This document shows, piece after piece, positions 1 to 12,054 of a stretch of 64,000 nt of DNA. The translations under genes were made by a program, and so were the position numbers. Below the pieces are notes generated by a model that saw nothing but the letters and a program-made list of their open reading frames with translations, was not told the origin of the DNA and searched no databases. Position 1 is the first letter of the stretch; the number at the start of each line of letters is the position of its first letter. This DNA comes from Selaginella tamariscina. Taxonomy: Eukaryota > Streptophyta > Lycopodiopsida > Selaginellales > Selaginellaceae. Location of the stretch: the NCBI GenBank assembly GCA_003024785.1, contig PUQB01000317.1, positions 55,560 to 119,559 on the forward strand, read 5' to 3'.

Positions 1-199
1 ATTTGGATTTAAGCATGTAAGTATATTCTTTGGAATTCATTTCTATACATACACACTCACATGAATTAGGCAACAACATATGTGTGCATGCTTTCAGGCA
101 CCCTCCCCCTCTCATGCATGAAAGTAAGCTTTAATATATACATGCATGTATATTAACTACAAGGTGATGCTTAATTTACATATACATATAATTTAAATT

Positions 200-2401
200 G
201 ATTTCATGTAACTATCGCCTCTTAGGATGGTTATGGTCAATAGGGTCGAAGACTTGCAAGAGTCCATCTGCATTGGAATTGGTATTGTTCCTCTCATAAG
301 TGATGACATAATTGTACCCTTCAAGGAAAATTGTCCATCACCTTGCCATGTTAGTAGCCGTCTTTAGTGCTCACAGTGTTTGATGGTTTGTTTACACCTT
401 GAACTTGCTGCCATGGACATATGACCTAAAATGTTTAATACCCTACACCACTACTAGACACTTAAGCTTAGAGATGGAATAGTTGTGTTTTGCCTTATCT
501 AACCACTTGGTAATACCCAACCATTACATGATCTCCTTCATTGGACTCATGACTAAGTATTTTTGATATAGTGGTCCACTCGCATCACACTAGAGCTTAA
601 ATAGCTTGTTGAAATTTGAATATATGAAAATGGGTGCAAAAAAAGGCCATCTTGAGATCTTCAAAGGCAAAGTGTTGCTTGTTTGTCCAATAAAAACTAA
701 GTAACCAAGTCAATGCATAGTTATATCCACAAACTTGTGTGAACCACATGTAATATCCAACTATCCCCAAAAATGCTTTAACATGCTTCTTGAGAAAAGG
801 TCTACATTGCTTAGAGTTTTTGAGATTATGAGAAACACCATTAATATCTTCTCAAGTACTCTATCAAGATCAAGCATGTGGTCCTAGAAGGTGTGCAAGT
901 ATGCATTGACAACATTTCTATATACAAGAGCACACTCCCAACATAAGTTAACACGATCCATGAGTTGCTAAAATGTCGCGCTCGCATTGCAAAGTCCAAA
1001 GGGCATAACCTCGTATTAAAACAAGCCTTGTTTGCACATAAAGGCCTTCTTTTCTTTATCTTGCTCACACAATGGTACCTACCAAAACCTTGAGGTAAGA
1101 TTTAAGGATGAGAAACACATTAGCTTTGACAAGCATGTCCAAGGTGTCAATGCAGGGGAAGGGGTACACATCGTGTTTGGTAACCTCATTAAGTGTCCTA
1201 ATTGATTAAAATTATGTCCTACCATTCGTCTTCTCCACAAGAACTATTGGGTTTGCCCATAAGAATATTGATAGTGAAATGACCTTAACATCAATTCTTG
1301 ATTTCACTAGTGGTGACTTCTATTGCTTTAGAGACTCTTTGTATGCATAGTGCTTAACCAGCTTTGCACCCCTTGTCTCAATAATATGCTAAAAGAGAGC
1401 AGACCTACCTAGATCTTTTACTCAAAGCTAAACATTCTCGTCCTCTTTGCTAGCACCATGTGAAGTTGCTCTTTTTGGTCAATTGATAGTGGCCCTATGT
1501 CCATTTTCTCCATGAGAGAATCTAGTCGTGCACATTCCTTTGGTCCCAACTTTGCACTATAATGGTTGTTGTCACATGCTCCAATCCAATCCCTTCTCCA
1601 CATATCCTTGTCACCTGGCTAAAGATGGTTTTCACACCTAGACTTTGTTGAGAATGATCCTACTCCCACCTAGATAGTCTCTCTTCATATGACCATGTTG
1701 TGGACAATCAAAGCAGATGATATCCTCTCTTTTGCCATGTGAATACGATCTCCTTCCTTGGGAATATGATCTCCTTCCATCTATAGGCTTAGATGGGCTC
1801 TGTGCTTGAGGACTTGCACCCATGTTACTCTCTATTACTATATACACCTCATGTTGTGAACAAACTTGACATGCTTGACCTTCCTTTCACAATCATAGTT
1901 TTTGCCCTCCTTGCTTACCTCGTGCCTAAGACAAGCCTTGAGTGCCTTGAACATCTGTTCCAAGTTGCCATATTTCATGGATATTGTTGCATTGTAAATA
2001 GAGTTAAGTAATTCATGAAAATTCATCTCCACACAAACTCAACTAGATTATTTAGTTTAAGCTTTCTAGTTGCGCTTTCTATCTTAGTATATTAAGCACT
2101 CTAACATTTTATATTTTATATTTTAAATAATATTAGATGCTTTCTTATACAAATCCCTTGACATAAAGAGGTGTGTGCCTAGATCTCTCATTGATGCCCA
2201 TGTTGTATGCACGTCAACATCATATACATCCAAGAACTTTTCTCTAGTTAGACCTTCTAAACACACAATGAATTGAGCTATTTTAAATATACAAAGTGAA
2301 AAAGTCTCAATGAAATAATTAAATCTCTCCTTTATAACAAACTTTGATATACCATGGTGACGTGACATTTCTTCTACTACATTGGTTAGGCTTGGTGTCA
2401 T
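200..2401 (-). mobile_element. Decayed Ty3/gypsy-type retrotransposon fragment (gag to RT)
   Basis: Read on the minus strand, several broken frames follow the order of a gypsy element. A gag-like stretch lies at 2401-1838. A zinc knuckle follows at about 1725-1680 with the pattern C-x2-C-x4-H-x4-Y, so the last Cys is lost. A pre-RT linker lies at 1603-1418 (SIDQKEQLHMVLAKRTRMF, like the segment ahead of RT in gypsy pol). An RT-like segment at 1068-841 has RLCPLDFAMRARHFSN, which aligns with the MPFGLxNAPATFQ block. Stops and frameshifts are frequent, the catalytic Asp pair is not recognisable, and I found no LTRs. This is a dead fragment. The family call is inference from block order and residues. 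Confidence 0.6.
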
Positions 2402-4130
2402 AATTTTTATTATGACTGCTCTTTAATTTGAACATGGGTTGTTACTTACCAAACTATGTTAACAAACTCTAGATATAAAGTAAACATGCTCGCTTATTGC
2501 ACTTGGGTATTTTTTAATGGTCCAATTAGGTTTAATTAGGTATTTATAGATAACTTTAAGTGAAATTAGCATTTCTATTTAGAAATTCTTTGTTTGTTTT
2601 TCGTGTTCCAGTTATGTTCCTCATTGTGTTGGATATGGCTTGGGTTGCCATAGCATGGCCTAAACCCCTTGAGGTAGGGTTTAGGGGTCAATGAGTTTTA
2701 GGCTAAACTCATTAAATATTATTCTATTATTATGTGCCAACCCACTTTATAGGGGGGGGGAGGAAGAGGGGACCTTTGTCACATATATTAAGTAGAATAG
2801 ATGTGGGTAAAGCATGGTTGAGACTTATGTTATTAAAGCACATTCTTTATATTGCCTTAACTTTCAACACTTAAGGGTATGTCACACTCTAAGTGTAAGC
2901 CTACCCTTAGCGTTGGCAAATCCACATTGCTATGCCCAAGTATGATGCATCCAAAAAATAACAAACTATTTATTCAATTGGACCCAATCACACACCTAAG
3001 AGGTCTTGTCGGAGTACACATTTCTCTAGTTAAATAGCTAGGTTCTTGAAAGTTCACAAAGAAATTTTAGAGTTAACATTTGTGAACCACGTTCATGGCA
3101 TCATGTGTAACTCTTCAATCGGAGAGGTTATGGTGAGATAACTTACATCTTGAAAAATGGTGTCATATAAACATGTGACACTAGGCTAATTGGCATGCTA
3201 TATAATGCCCAAGACATGCCCTTTAAAGTTGTGTCACAAGTTTAATGCCAAGGGGTTAGATATTCTAATAAACAGATGTGTTTGTGCTTGCATTAGGGTG
3301 TTAAGCCTTAGACATCTACTCAAGTGAGGTTAGGTTTCATAATTGAGTGTGCTAACAAGCACACTTGGCTAGGGGTGTTTTCTTAGGAGTGTGTGAATAA
3401 CTTAAATTCATTAGCAAAGTCCTTTCGTGAGGCACTCACGTGTATGTATGTTTAGGATTCTCCAAACCTAGCCTTAGGTTGCTTAGCACAACACTCATGT
3501 TAACACTAAGTATTAATCTTAAAACTAAGGTATAGTTTGGCTTCACAAACCTTAAGGGTTAGTTGTGGGTCAAGGTTTTTCTTGTCACCTTAAAGGGTTG
3601 TACTCTTATATGAAGGTGATTACTTAAGGATAAATCATAATGCCTTAGCTTTGTTATGAGAATATGTGCAAGGCATGTTTCCTTAATGAGATTAGGGTAT
3701 GAGTATGATAGGGGTTCTAAGACAAAATCCTAAAGTCTACTCAGGTTATCCTTTAGGTTCGAAGATAATCACTAAGGATTTAGAATAGGACTTAAGTCTT
3801 ATGCTTATTTGGGCATATGATTGGGTTGTCTTAAAAAATTGTTTATGCATTGTTGATACTAGATGATCACTTAATAATCACATGGCCATGGGTTAAAACT
3901 TCAATAATTAACACATTAGGGAATACATGTCCAATATGAGGTAAGTATTATTAGCAACCCTACATCAAAAAAAACTCTCTCCTTCCACATGTTCTTCTTT
4001 GATTCAATCTTAATTCATTGTTCAACAACTACTCATTTCACATCAAATGTTACATGTTACATAGAATATTCGAACATTATTATTGTACTGCTACATTAAA
4101 GTAGCCCACTAAGTGGTTGAGCTTCACCCA
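2402..4130. other. Gene-free A/T-rich stretch
   Basis: No credible coding region is visible on either strand. A G-run lies near 2751-2770. The rest is unremarkable sequence with scattered repeated words. Confidence 0.5.
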
Positions 4131-4134
4131 GGTT

Positions 4135-4420
4135 ATCGTTGGATGTAGTGGAAAGCCCTCAGGTATGTCCTTCGTGTAATGGTACTTCATATGAGGATGT
4201 GCGATTGGTCAATATATTGTGCACGTAATCAAGAATAATGGTGGTCAATTCAATGCATGATAACTTTCTTTTGGACAGCACTTGTCTAAGCAATATCGTC
4301 ACATCATGAAATGGTGTGGGAAAGAGGTGACTTGAATGAGCATGACATAATGGAGCATTATGAAGCACTTGTGGATACCTTACTAAGAGTGAAGCAATAG
4401 AGTCAAAGTGCAATGGAACT
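4135..4420 (+). mobile_element. LINE copy D, 3' coding fragment
   Basis: The plus strand matches, with many substitutions, the C-terminal coding end of the LINE family at 15130-15380 and 24710-24990. Shared words include the stretch ending in ATGGTACTTCATATGAGGAT, a GGTGGTCAATTCAA block, TTTTGGACA and GGGAAAGAGGTGACTTGAATGAG. In copy C these encode the YFMRGCALWTIWRSRNASVF and ERGDLNEHDLME regions. Here no frame stays open. It is probably the 3' end of an older element whose non-coding tail runs towards the terminal box near 6936-6948, with other repeats lying in between. Confidence 0.7.
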
Positions 4421-5059
4421 TGCCTAGGAGGCTACTAGCTGGAATGTTGCAAAGCTGAGAGAGTGGGTTGGTGAGAGTTGTATGAGTGAAGACATGGGGT
4501 GTGAAGGTGAGACAATATCCTAGCGTATGCAGAGACTAATAAAGGTCTAATCACTTGAGTACTTATCATTGAAATAGGAGTAGATGGGGAAGTAGGTTGA
4601 ATAAGAGAATAGGTGTATATAGACTAAGCAAAGGGTTCGTTTGTATACGTGTTAAAAGCCCCGTAGATAAAAACAAGTGACATCTTTCAATACAATCGTT
4701 CGGACACTCAGATTAGAATGGGAATAAGAAAAAATTTATTATAAAATTTTTAGCCCTTTAACACATGTCCCATGTAGTTAACCCTAGCCCTAGCACCTTG
4801 GTGGTCAGGGATGTGGAAGGTTTGTGTCATTCATGGGTTGTCCTTTATGTCTCCTTTGACTCGATTCAAAGGAATTTTTTTAATGTTTTCAAGCCCGCAA
4901 GGGTTTGAGCTTTGGAACGTTTTAATCGCTTGAAATTACTCGGACTTGAGGATAGGGAGCAATTTTTAAATGCTACTCCAGAATTTTAAAGCTCCAATTT
5001 CACATTTTGATGGGGATTTTTGATTGTGTAGTGAGATTAGGATTTGATGCATGTGTCTT

Positions 5060-5310
5060 GATTGCTCAGTTTTTTTTGATGAAATTGAGAAGATGGGTAG
5101 TGAGGATGTGGTCTCTTATGCTCTCCTTAAATTTTGGAGTAGAGATTTGGAGTTTCTGATGATATGTGTACAATTCTAGGTCTCACTCAGGTTTGACTTG
5201 GTTTTTTTTTATGAAATTGAGGAGATGGGTACCTCTTATGCCTCTCCTTAAATTTTGAAGCAGAGATTTGAAGTTTCGAATGACATGTGTGCAATTCTAG
5301 GTTTTGTTGC
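5060..5310. repeat. Two imperfect tandem units of about 130 bp
   Basis: Two successive units share the order GATGAAATTGAGAAGATGGG, a TCTTATGC...CTCCTTAAATTTTG block, AGAGATTTG(G/A)AGTTTC and TGTGCAATTCTAGGT-like ends. The first unit starts near 5070 and the second near 5205. They lie inside the presumed non-coding tail of LINE copy D. No function can be assigned. Confidence 0.65.
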
Positions 5311-5764
5311 ATTTGTCGAGAAAGGGCAAAACCGTGTGGCAACTTTGATGAAGTCATGTGAGTAGCTGCTGTTGCTGTAGGTTTGGAACATAGTGTTATT
5401 ATGCATGGAAAGTTTGGATTGTCATGTATGAGCTACAAAATCAAGTTAGTTATATCTTGTTTGAAAGTGATATTGTTGACTCTCTTGTTGCCACGTCCAA
5501 ACAAAGTCTAGGCAAAGCACCAGACTGCAATGGTATATATGATGATGTGGATTTCAACGTGGTCTCATCAGCCATAGCTATTAGTGAGTATTGCCAGGGT
5601 TCAGTGGTGGTCCTTTTGGCTAGACATGGTGATTTGGTGACGTTTGCTCTTGTTCTAGTCTTGCGTGTGAGGGCAATGGTCAATGATTTTGTTAAGGAAG
5701 CTTCATGGTGAGTTGAGGTGTATGTTGATGGTTGTGTTGTGCACGTTTGTTCTTTGCGACGGTG

Positions 5765-6292
5765 GTTGTTTATGTTGATGGTCGTGTTCCTTGCGACAAC
5801 GATTGTTTCTTGCGGTGGTGGTTGTTTCTTGTGGCATTTGCAATGAATGGGCAAAGTTGTGTGGCAACTTCGTGATAACAACATATGCACTTGATTGGCT
5901 CGTTACTTGGGTTAGGCACCGCCTATGGGCCTGTGCTAAAAGGTCAAAGGACTGAAGACCCCAAGTGGCTTGTGGCTAGTTGGGTGTTTGGTTGGTTTGC
6001 TTAGAAGAAGTTATGCAGTTTGTTGGTTCAGGCATTTGCATGTGTGTATGTTGATGATCGTGTTCCTTGCGACAACGGTTGTTTCTTGAGGTATTTGCAA
6101 TGAATGGGCAAAGTTGCGACTTTGTGGTAACAGCACATGCATTTGATTGCTCATTGCTTGGGTTAGGCACCACCTTTGGGCCTATGCTGAAAGGTTAGAG
6201 GACTGAAGATCTCGAGTGGCTTATGGCTAGTTGAGTGTTTGGTTGGTTTGCCTATAAGAAGTTATACATTTTGTTGGTTTAGGCAGTGGTGT
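5765..6292. repeat. Direct repeat, two units of about 260-275 bp
   Basis: Unit 1 (about 5770-6035) and unit 2 (about 6047-6290) share long collinear blocks: CGTGTTCCTTGCGACAAC, GCAATGAATGGGCAAAGTTG, TTGGGTTAGGCACC, AGGACTGAAGA and GTGTTTGGTTGGTTTGC. The units differ by many substitutions and small indels, so the duplication is not recent. Open frames across this interval on the minus strand look like chance frames in a repeat. Confidence 0.7.
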
Positions 6293-6935
6293 CTAGTACT
6301 TCATGGCCTTTCGCTATTTGCAGCAGTGGCATTTGTTTGAGTTGACTTCCTGGATTTGAGCTACTAGTGGAAGTGTGGCTCCATGTTTGAGGTGGTAAGG
6401 AGCCACCATTTATGGCTGTCAGGGTCTGCGTTGAGCCTAACACACATTCGAGTATGGTTATTCTGGTAGGTGTCATTCCTCTTTGATAGGCATTTGCTAT
6501 AGAGTTTGTGGGGGATTACTCTAAGGTTCAATGGGTATCTTCTCAACTGCAAACATGGTTCTTGTTTACTAAGAGGCTTTGTGTGTCTACAATAAGTGGT
6601 CATTCTGAGGCGTGTTGGGCATATTCTTGGGCATTTGACTGCTGATCTTGATGGATGTGTATGTTGTATGCTATAGTGGTTGTTATGGGACTACTTTGGA
6701 CATCTGCTGAAGAATGGTTAGGTTGTTGTTTGTTTTTGTTTACTTTTCTTTTGGTGTGTGCTTTGTGAGCTATGGTTTGGAAATTGAAACTCGAGACACT
6801 ATCCAAGCGAGAAACTAGACCCGTAAAGGTCTGAATTAATTATTTTCTTCTTCGAACACTTAACGATGTTTGAGTCTTAGGGGATGGGAATAAGTGTAGG
6901 TTTATATGAAATCCCTTGGGATGTTTTGATGTACT

Positions 6936-7041
6936 TATAACATTCCAAAAGTTAGTCCTCTTTTTATTCGCAAAAGGAATCCTCTGATGTACACTACTAC
7001 ACTATTGAATAAGATACACAAATTCCAGCATATCAACATGA
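6936..7041 (+). mobile_element. LINE terminal box (copy D) followed by short LINE 3' tail (copy E)
   Basis: TATAACATTCCAA at 6936-6948 is the terminal box shared by copies A, B and C. Directly after it, 6955-7041 resembles the last 90 bases of copy B (23680-23764): both have ATTCGCAAAAGGAATC, a TGTACA(T/C)TAC stretch and GAATAAGATA, and both end in CAACATG. I read this as a severely 5'-truncated insertion (E) placed at the end of D. LINE copy A begins somewhere shortly after it. Confidence 0.6.
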
Positions 7042-7669
7042 TTGCAGCGGCATCAACACAATTGCATTGCGGATTTGAGTGCGGTAGTTTTTGCAAGTTC
7101 TTGGATTTGGGCATTTGGAGCATGTAGGATTCTTCTAGGATGTGTGTTGTGTGGCGCCCTCCAGGCGCCATGCATTTTCTAGATGTTTTTTAGTGTTTTG
7201 GTGAAGGTTAGCTAGATTCTAGCACAGTAGGAGTCTCTTCGGTAGATTAAGTAGGTGGGTAGGACTAGGAGGGCTCTGGGAAGGGAGCCGTGGAGTCCAC
7301 AGGCAGGATTGACAGGGTTTACCAGAAGATTGGAGGTGTGTGTAGGGGGCGGCGCTCGGGAGAGGTTTAGGGTTTGTGCAGGTTCACAGATTCTTGGTTC
7401 TTGAAATTGAAGGCAGATTGAGGGGGAGTGTAGAAGGAATTGCAGATGGGCAGCGATCCCCAACTTAGATTTGTGGAGAACTTGCGGCGAGAGGCGGATT
7501 TGTCGGATTGCATAGACATGGGAAATTAGGGTAGAGCAGGGCTGTTAGGGCATAGTAGGGCAGTTAGGGTTCTTCATTGGGAATTAGGACTCTGTTTTCA
7601 TGAGGTGAAATAGGGGGTCAAGCAGAGTGAACAGGGTGCAGGACAGAGTGTAACGAGGTAGCAGGGGAA

Positions 7670-8275
7670 TTGGGTGTAGGGCATCATGTTGCGCAAAGAG
7701 GGTTTGGTGTTTCGATGAGGAGACTCCATTCAGCAGGGCCTGCAGAGAAATGTGAAGTCTTCGGTGATCTCGAGGTGGTTCGACCAAGGAATCTGGGGGG
7801 GTGCTGGAGGAAGCGGAGCTGCAAGAGTGGTGACAAGAGTGAGTGGTATGTGTTACATACAGATGGAGCGGCCAAGGAGAATTCGAAGGGGGTAACAGGG
7901 GCAAGCGCAACTCTAAGTCGAGAAGGAGGAGGCGTGATTAAGGAGACAATTCAAGGATTGAAGCGTGCAATGAATAACCAGGCGGAGTATTGGGCATTAA
8001 CAATTGGATTGTTGATGGCTTGCGAGGAAGGGGTGAAGAAGTTGAAGGTGAGAGGAGAATCGAAGCTGATGGTGCAGCAGGTGAAGGGAGAGGTGAATGT
8101 GAGGACAAAGGGCTTACAGGTGTTACATGAGCGAGTGTGTGTGTTGCTGGGTTTGTTCCAAGAAGTGGAGATCGACTATGTACCAAGGGAACAAAACAAG
8201 CGTGCAGACTTGTTGTCAAACCAAGCGGTAGCGTTGGCTATGCGTGCAAAGGGACTTGTTGAAGGGACATTCTGA
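7670..8275 (+). pseudogene. LINE A: RNase H domain at element 5' end
   Basis: A single frame of about 200 codons carries an RNase HI-type fold from about residue 60: LHTDGAAKENSKG (first catalytic Asp), NNQAEYWAL (catalytic Glu), VRGESKLMVQQVKGE (the usual third Asp is Glu here) and YVPREQNKRADLLSNQA (last Asp). This matches the plant/archaeal-like RNase H found in L1-type plant LINEs and in host RNase H-like proteins. It lies upstream of ORF1, as in copy B. The frame closes with TGA at 8275. In copy B the corresponding frame runs on into the ORF1 region, so the stop here is probably decay. The third-residue change suggests this copy would be inactive. Confidence 0.8.
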
Positions 8276-8423
8276 AGTAGGATGTCGACTTGAATCGGGT
8301 GAAAGTGCAACCGGTGTTGCAGTCTCCCCCACAAGAACTTGAAGCAAGTGCGCAGGCTCAGAGTGAAGACATGTTTGAAGGGTCTATGGGGGGAAGCATA
8401 AGGCCGAGGCACAAGAACAGACG

Positions 8424-10171
8424 GTGTGGCTGATGTGGATGGATGAACAGAGCCAATCGAGGGTGCTCATGCAAGGGGAATTGGGAGGATGGAAGCTGTT
8501 GATGGTCCCGGGGTGCGGGGAAGACAATTTGCAGGAGATGCTTGAGGAGCTATGTAAGAACCGATTTGGGTGGGGGCAAGCGGACTTTGTTTTGCGGGAT
8601 TGGACTGATGGTGATTTCGAGCTGCTGTGGATGGGTGAAGGTACACCACCTTTGCCATCGAGAGTTTTTGGAGTATTACGGAGGCTCCCGAGGATGCGGA
8701 ACGAGAGTGGAAGGCGCGTGGTCAGGAGTAGGGCATTGTGGCAGATGATACAGCATGGGAAGAATTGCTGAAGGAAATAGAGGAGACTTCGACACGGGTG
8801 TCGATTGGGTCTCCGAGAAGCATGGTGGTTGAGGGTGGTGAACGGAACATGGAGCTTAGACTAGTGCTTGAAGAGTTTGCAACGGCGAGTGTGCAGCCAC
8901 TGTCAAGGCCGAGAGAGCAGGTGGTACCGGCGAGCTCTAGCGAGAGAGAGGGAAGTAGCGGGCAGCAGTTCCAAGCCAAGGCACAATGGGTGAGTGTGAG
9001 CATGCGTGTAGATGGTGAGGGTGTTTCGGTGAGCTTGGAAGTGAAAGGGCTGAGCAAGATTGTGCGGGACGTGTGGGGTGCACGCGACGGAGATGAAGAA
9101 GGGACGGGTACGCGAAGGGTGGAGGTGTCACCAGAGAACAGTAGGAAGGGCCAGGAGACAAATGGGAGCCCTACAGAGACAGGACACGAGCTGGGTAGTC
9201 GTGCGGGGAAGCAGGTGGCAAATCAAGAAGCTGGAGAGAGTCTGGAGCCGATTCCATAAGGGAGAAGGTGGGTGCTCCTGGGGAGGAATGGAGGATGAGT
9301 TCAGGACGCAGAGGTCATGCGGAAGTAGAGACAGTGGTGTCGTTGAAGGACAAATCAGCCGTGGAAGCTGCATCGCCAAAGAACGCATGGAAGGGGAAAG
9401 AGGCATTACTTGATTCTTTGAAGGTGAGAGTGCTGATGCTGACGGGCGTGACGAGAGTTGAGGAGGCTGCCAGATCATCTCTGTCCCATGTGGAAGAATT
9501 GGAAGTCGGCCATCGGATGGTCTTGGACTTAACACCGGAGGAGATCTCTGCAGTGGAGGTAGAACGACAACAAATGGAATCCCGTGGAACCATGTTTACT
9601 GTGATCTTTGGAGGAAAGATCCCGCCTACTTCGGAGATCAAAGACTGGATTTAATGTGTCCTTGGGAGATCCTAGCTTGCAGTGCTTAGTTGTTGCCATG
9701 CGAAACTTGGGGCGTGGATGTTTCAAAGGGGAACTCAGTGATGCATCCTGCATGGAGTCCTTTTTGGCAAAACGCTCATTGCGTATTGACCCGTACTGGG
9801 CCCGAATCCTTAAGTGGATCCCGGAGTGTTGCCCATAGGAGGAGTCGTACCTTGCAAGAGAAGATGATCTGGAGGTCAAGCTGTGGGACATTCCTACTTT
9901 TTGCTGCCGATCTGAACCACTGATGCGGTGCCTTGCTCAAGCGCTGGGGGCGTATGAGTATGGCTTTGTGGAGACAGTGCTTGGAGTGAAGGGCCCAGTC
10001 ATGTTGAAGCTTCAGGGCACGACGGTAGAGGATGTGCCAAAGGAGGTCCGAATACGTGGTGCAGATGTAAAAGTAACCTTGCGAGGAGGACGGCTCGCGT
10101 GCAAATTTTGCAAGGTGAATGGTCACGTTATTGCCTCGTGCCCAATTCTTGCTACCAAGAAGAAGAGATAG
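8424..10171 (+). pseudogene. LINE A: ORF1 (DUF4283-like plus CCHC zinc knuckle), broken
   Basis: The region is split over several frames. The piece ending near 9838 contains NLGRGCFKGELSD and ARILKWIPE. These match copy B (NLGRGCFEAVL, ARLLKWAPLF) and resemble the DUF4283 RRM-like fold of plant LINE ORF1. The piece at 9923-10171 ends in the knuckle CKFCKVNGHVIASC (C-x2-C-x4-H-x4-C) followed by basic residues. Such ORF1 proteins bind the element RNA. Frame breaks at several points make this a relic. Confidence 0.75.
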
Positions 10172-11058
10172 GCATGGGGAAAGGGGAACATACTTGAGGA
10201 GAAGAACAAAGAGGGAGGAGATTGGACCCCTATGCAGAAGAAGCAGAGTGCACGAGTGGTGAATCAGGAGACTCCGGCACGTCCAGTGCTGACTACAGTG
10301 GGAGGCCGCTTTGGTGCCCTCCAGCATGCAGAAGAGGAAGCAGGGGAAACTGCGGTTCAAGGGGATAAGGGTGTGGAATAGTCAACGAAACCACGAAGGT
10401 GTCGGAGCATGCCAAAAAAGAAGAAGATGGACGAATTACCAGTGAAGGGGGTAAAGACCAAATTAAGCACGAGGGCCCACATGCCTGGCAAGGCCACTAT
10501 GGCAGCCCCGTTTGGTGAAAAGCAAGCACATGGCATGCAGAATCGACGGCTGGGGTCTTCCACTCAAGGATCTCCGATGGATGCTCCATGTGGGACAGAG
10601 AAGATGGGTTCAACAGGGGCGGAAGCTCACCCGGGCCAAGTGCATGTCATTTTGAATCATCTCACGCCGGAGGAATGAGAGTTAAGAGACCAGGAGGAAC
10701 AGCCATGGGCCCAGCATGGCCTGCAAAACCATGCAGATTGTATTTGTGGCGCTGGAAGTGGGATGAGAAAGAGCTGTTGGTGATGAAGTTGCCTGGTGGA
10801 ACTTCAGGACCCTTGCTGGCACTTGTGTGCAGCAATCGCCCGTTGACACCCCAGTTGGTCCCTTCTTGGAGAGTGCATTGCAAGTACAGGCGGGCACTTT
10901 GTGTATTAAACCAGACGGAAAGCCACTGGAGCAGGACTTTGTGGTAGCAGAGCTTGTGGGATGTGCACACCATAAAGTTACCGGAGTCTCTATAGTGGGT
11001 GCAGGAATCAGGTCAGATCCCTGACCCAGCTTCTCCTTAGTCTGCATGTCTGATCTCC

Positions 11059-12018
11059 ATATGTTGACGTGGAATGTTCGGGGGATTGCGAATGCTAACA
11101 CGTATGGGCAACGCAGGCGGGAGCGTCTTGGGTTGTGTATGGTAGAGATCGGCAGTCAATCAGCAAAGGTGGATGGGCGGCGTTCCAGGAACATCATATA
11201 TTGGCCTCAATGATGGGAGAGGGCTGTTGGATCCTGCCGGGTACACAAGAATGTGGAATCCAATGGTTGGTAGAATAGGGGGCACGTTGCTTTGTGTCAG
11301 TAGTTGGTGGGCAGGTTTGATATAGAGGCACGGGATTATAGTACGTGGCAGAGCCCAGTTTCTGGTCCTGCAATTGCAACACACACGAGTTGGGATACTC
11401 AATGTGTATGCACTGAATGAGGATGGGCAATGTGGACTCTTCTGGTGTACTGTACAAGGGGCCTTGCCTGGTCATGTGGATGAGTGGATTCTTCTTGGGG
11501 ACTTCAACATGATTGAATCGGAGCTAGACACAAATACACCAAGTGGATTTGCATGGTACGCAGGGTCGGCAACATGGCAAGCGGAACAGCTTGCATGGAG
11601 GACTCTCCAGGTGGCGATGGGTGTGCAAGATCTGTTCAGAGCCCCGTCTTTTCGAGCTCACATCCCGCGATTCACCAGGTCTGGTGTTGCACAGGGAGGT
11701 GGGGTTCTCCACAGGCGTTTGGACATGATCTATGGATCGGCATGGGTGCTTGAGAAATGTGGGTGGATGCAGAGGTGGGAAGGGTTCACTTTGTCGGACC
11801 ATGCATCGGTGTCGTTATTCATCAAGATTCTGGCGAAACCAGACTTTGACACACGTCCGGTTGCGATCACGTCTCGGTATGTGAATGATCCAGAGGTACG
11901 GGGCCAATTAGAACACATCTGGCAATCTCGGAGAGCCATGAACCCTGACTGGCCCCTTCATGAGTTCCTGCAAGAGGTGTCCCACTGGTGCCGAGTAGGT
12001 CAGAAGGCCAAACACTAG
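11059..12018 (+). pseudogene. LINE A: APE-type endonuclease domain
   Basis: The domain opens with LTWNVRGIAN (the N-terminal Asn block) in one frame. It continues in a 214-codon frame (11374-12018) with VGILNVYALNE, LLGDFNMIESE (GDFN block), RLDMIYGS and LSDHASVSL (catalytic SDH block). This is the target-nicking endonuclease of L1-type LINEs. The stretch that should carry the Glu of QEH is disrupted near 11150-11250, so the domain is inactive as read. Confidence 0.8.
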
Positions 12019-12054
12019 TCTGCCCTTCAGAAAGTCAGAGCTGTCCGTGGCAGT

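Noticed and set aside
5424..5890. Overlapping open frames of 95 and 146 codons on opposite strands
   Set aside because: They fall in or next to a direct-repeat region, have biased composition and show no known motif.
8424..9654. Several overlapping plus-strand frames that could be independent genes
   Set aside because: They are frame-shifted pieces of LINE A ORF1, shown by collinearity with copy B.
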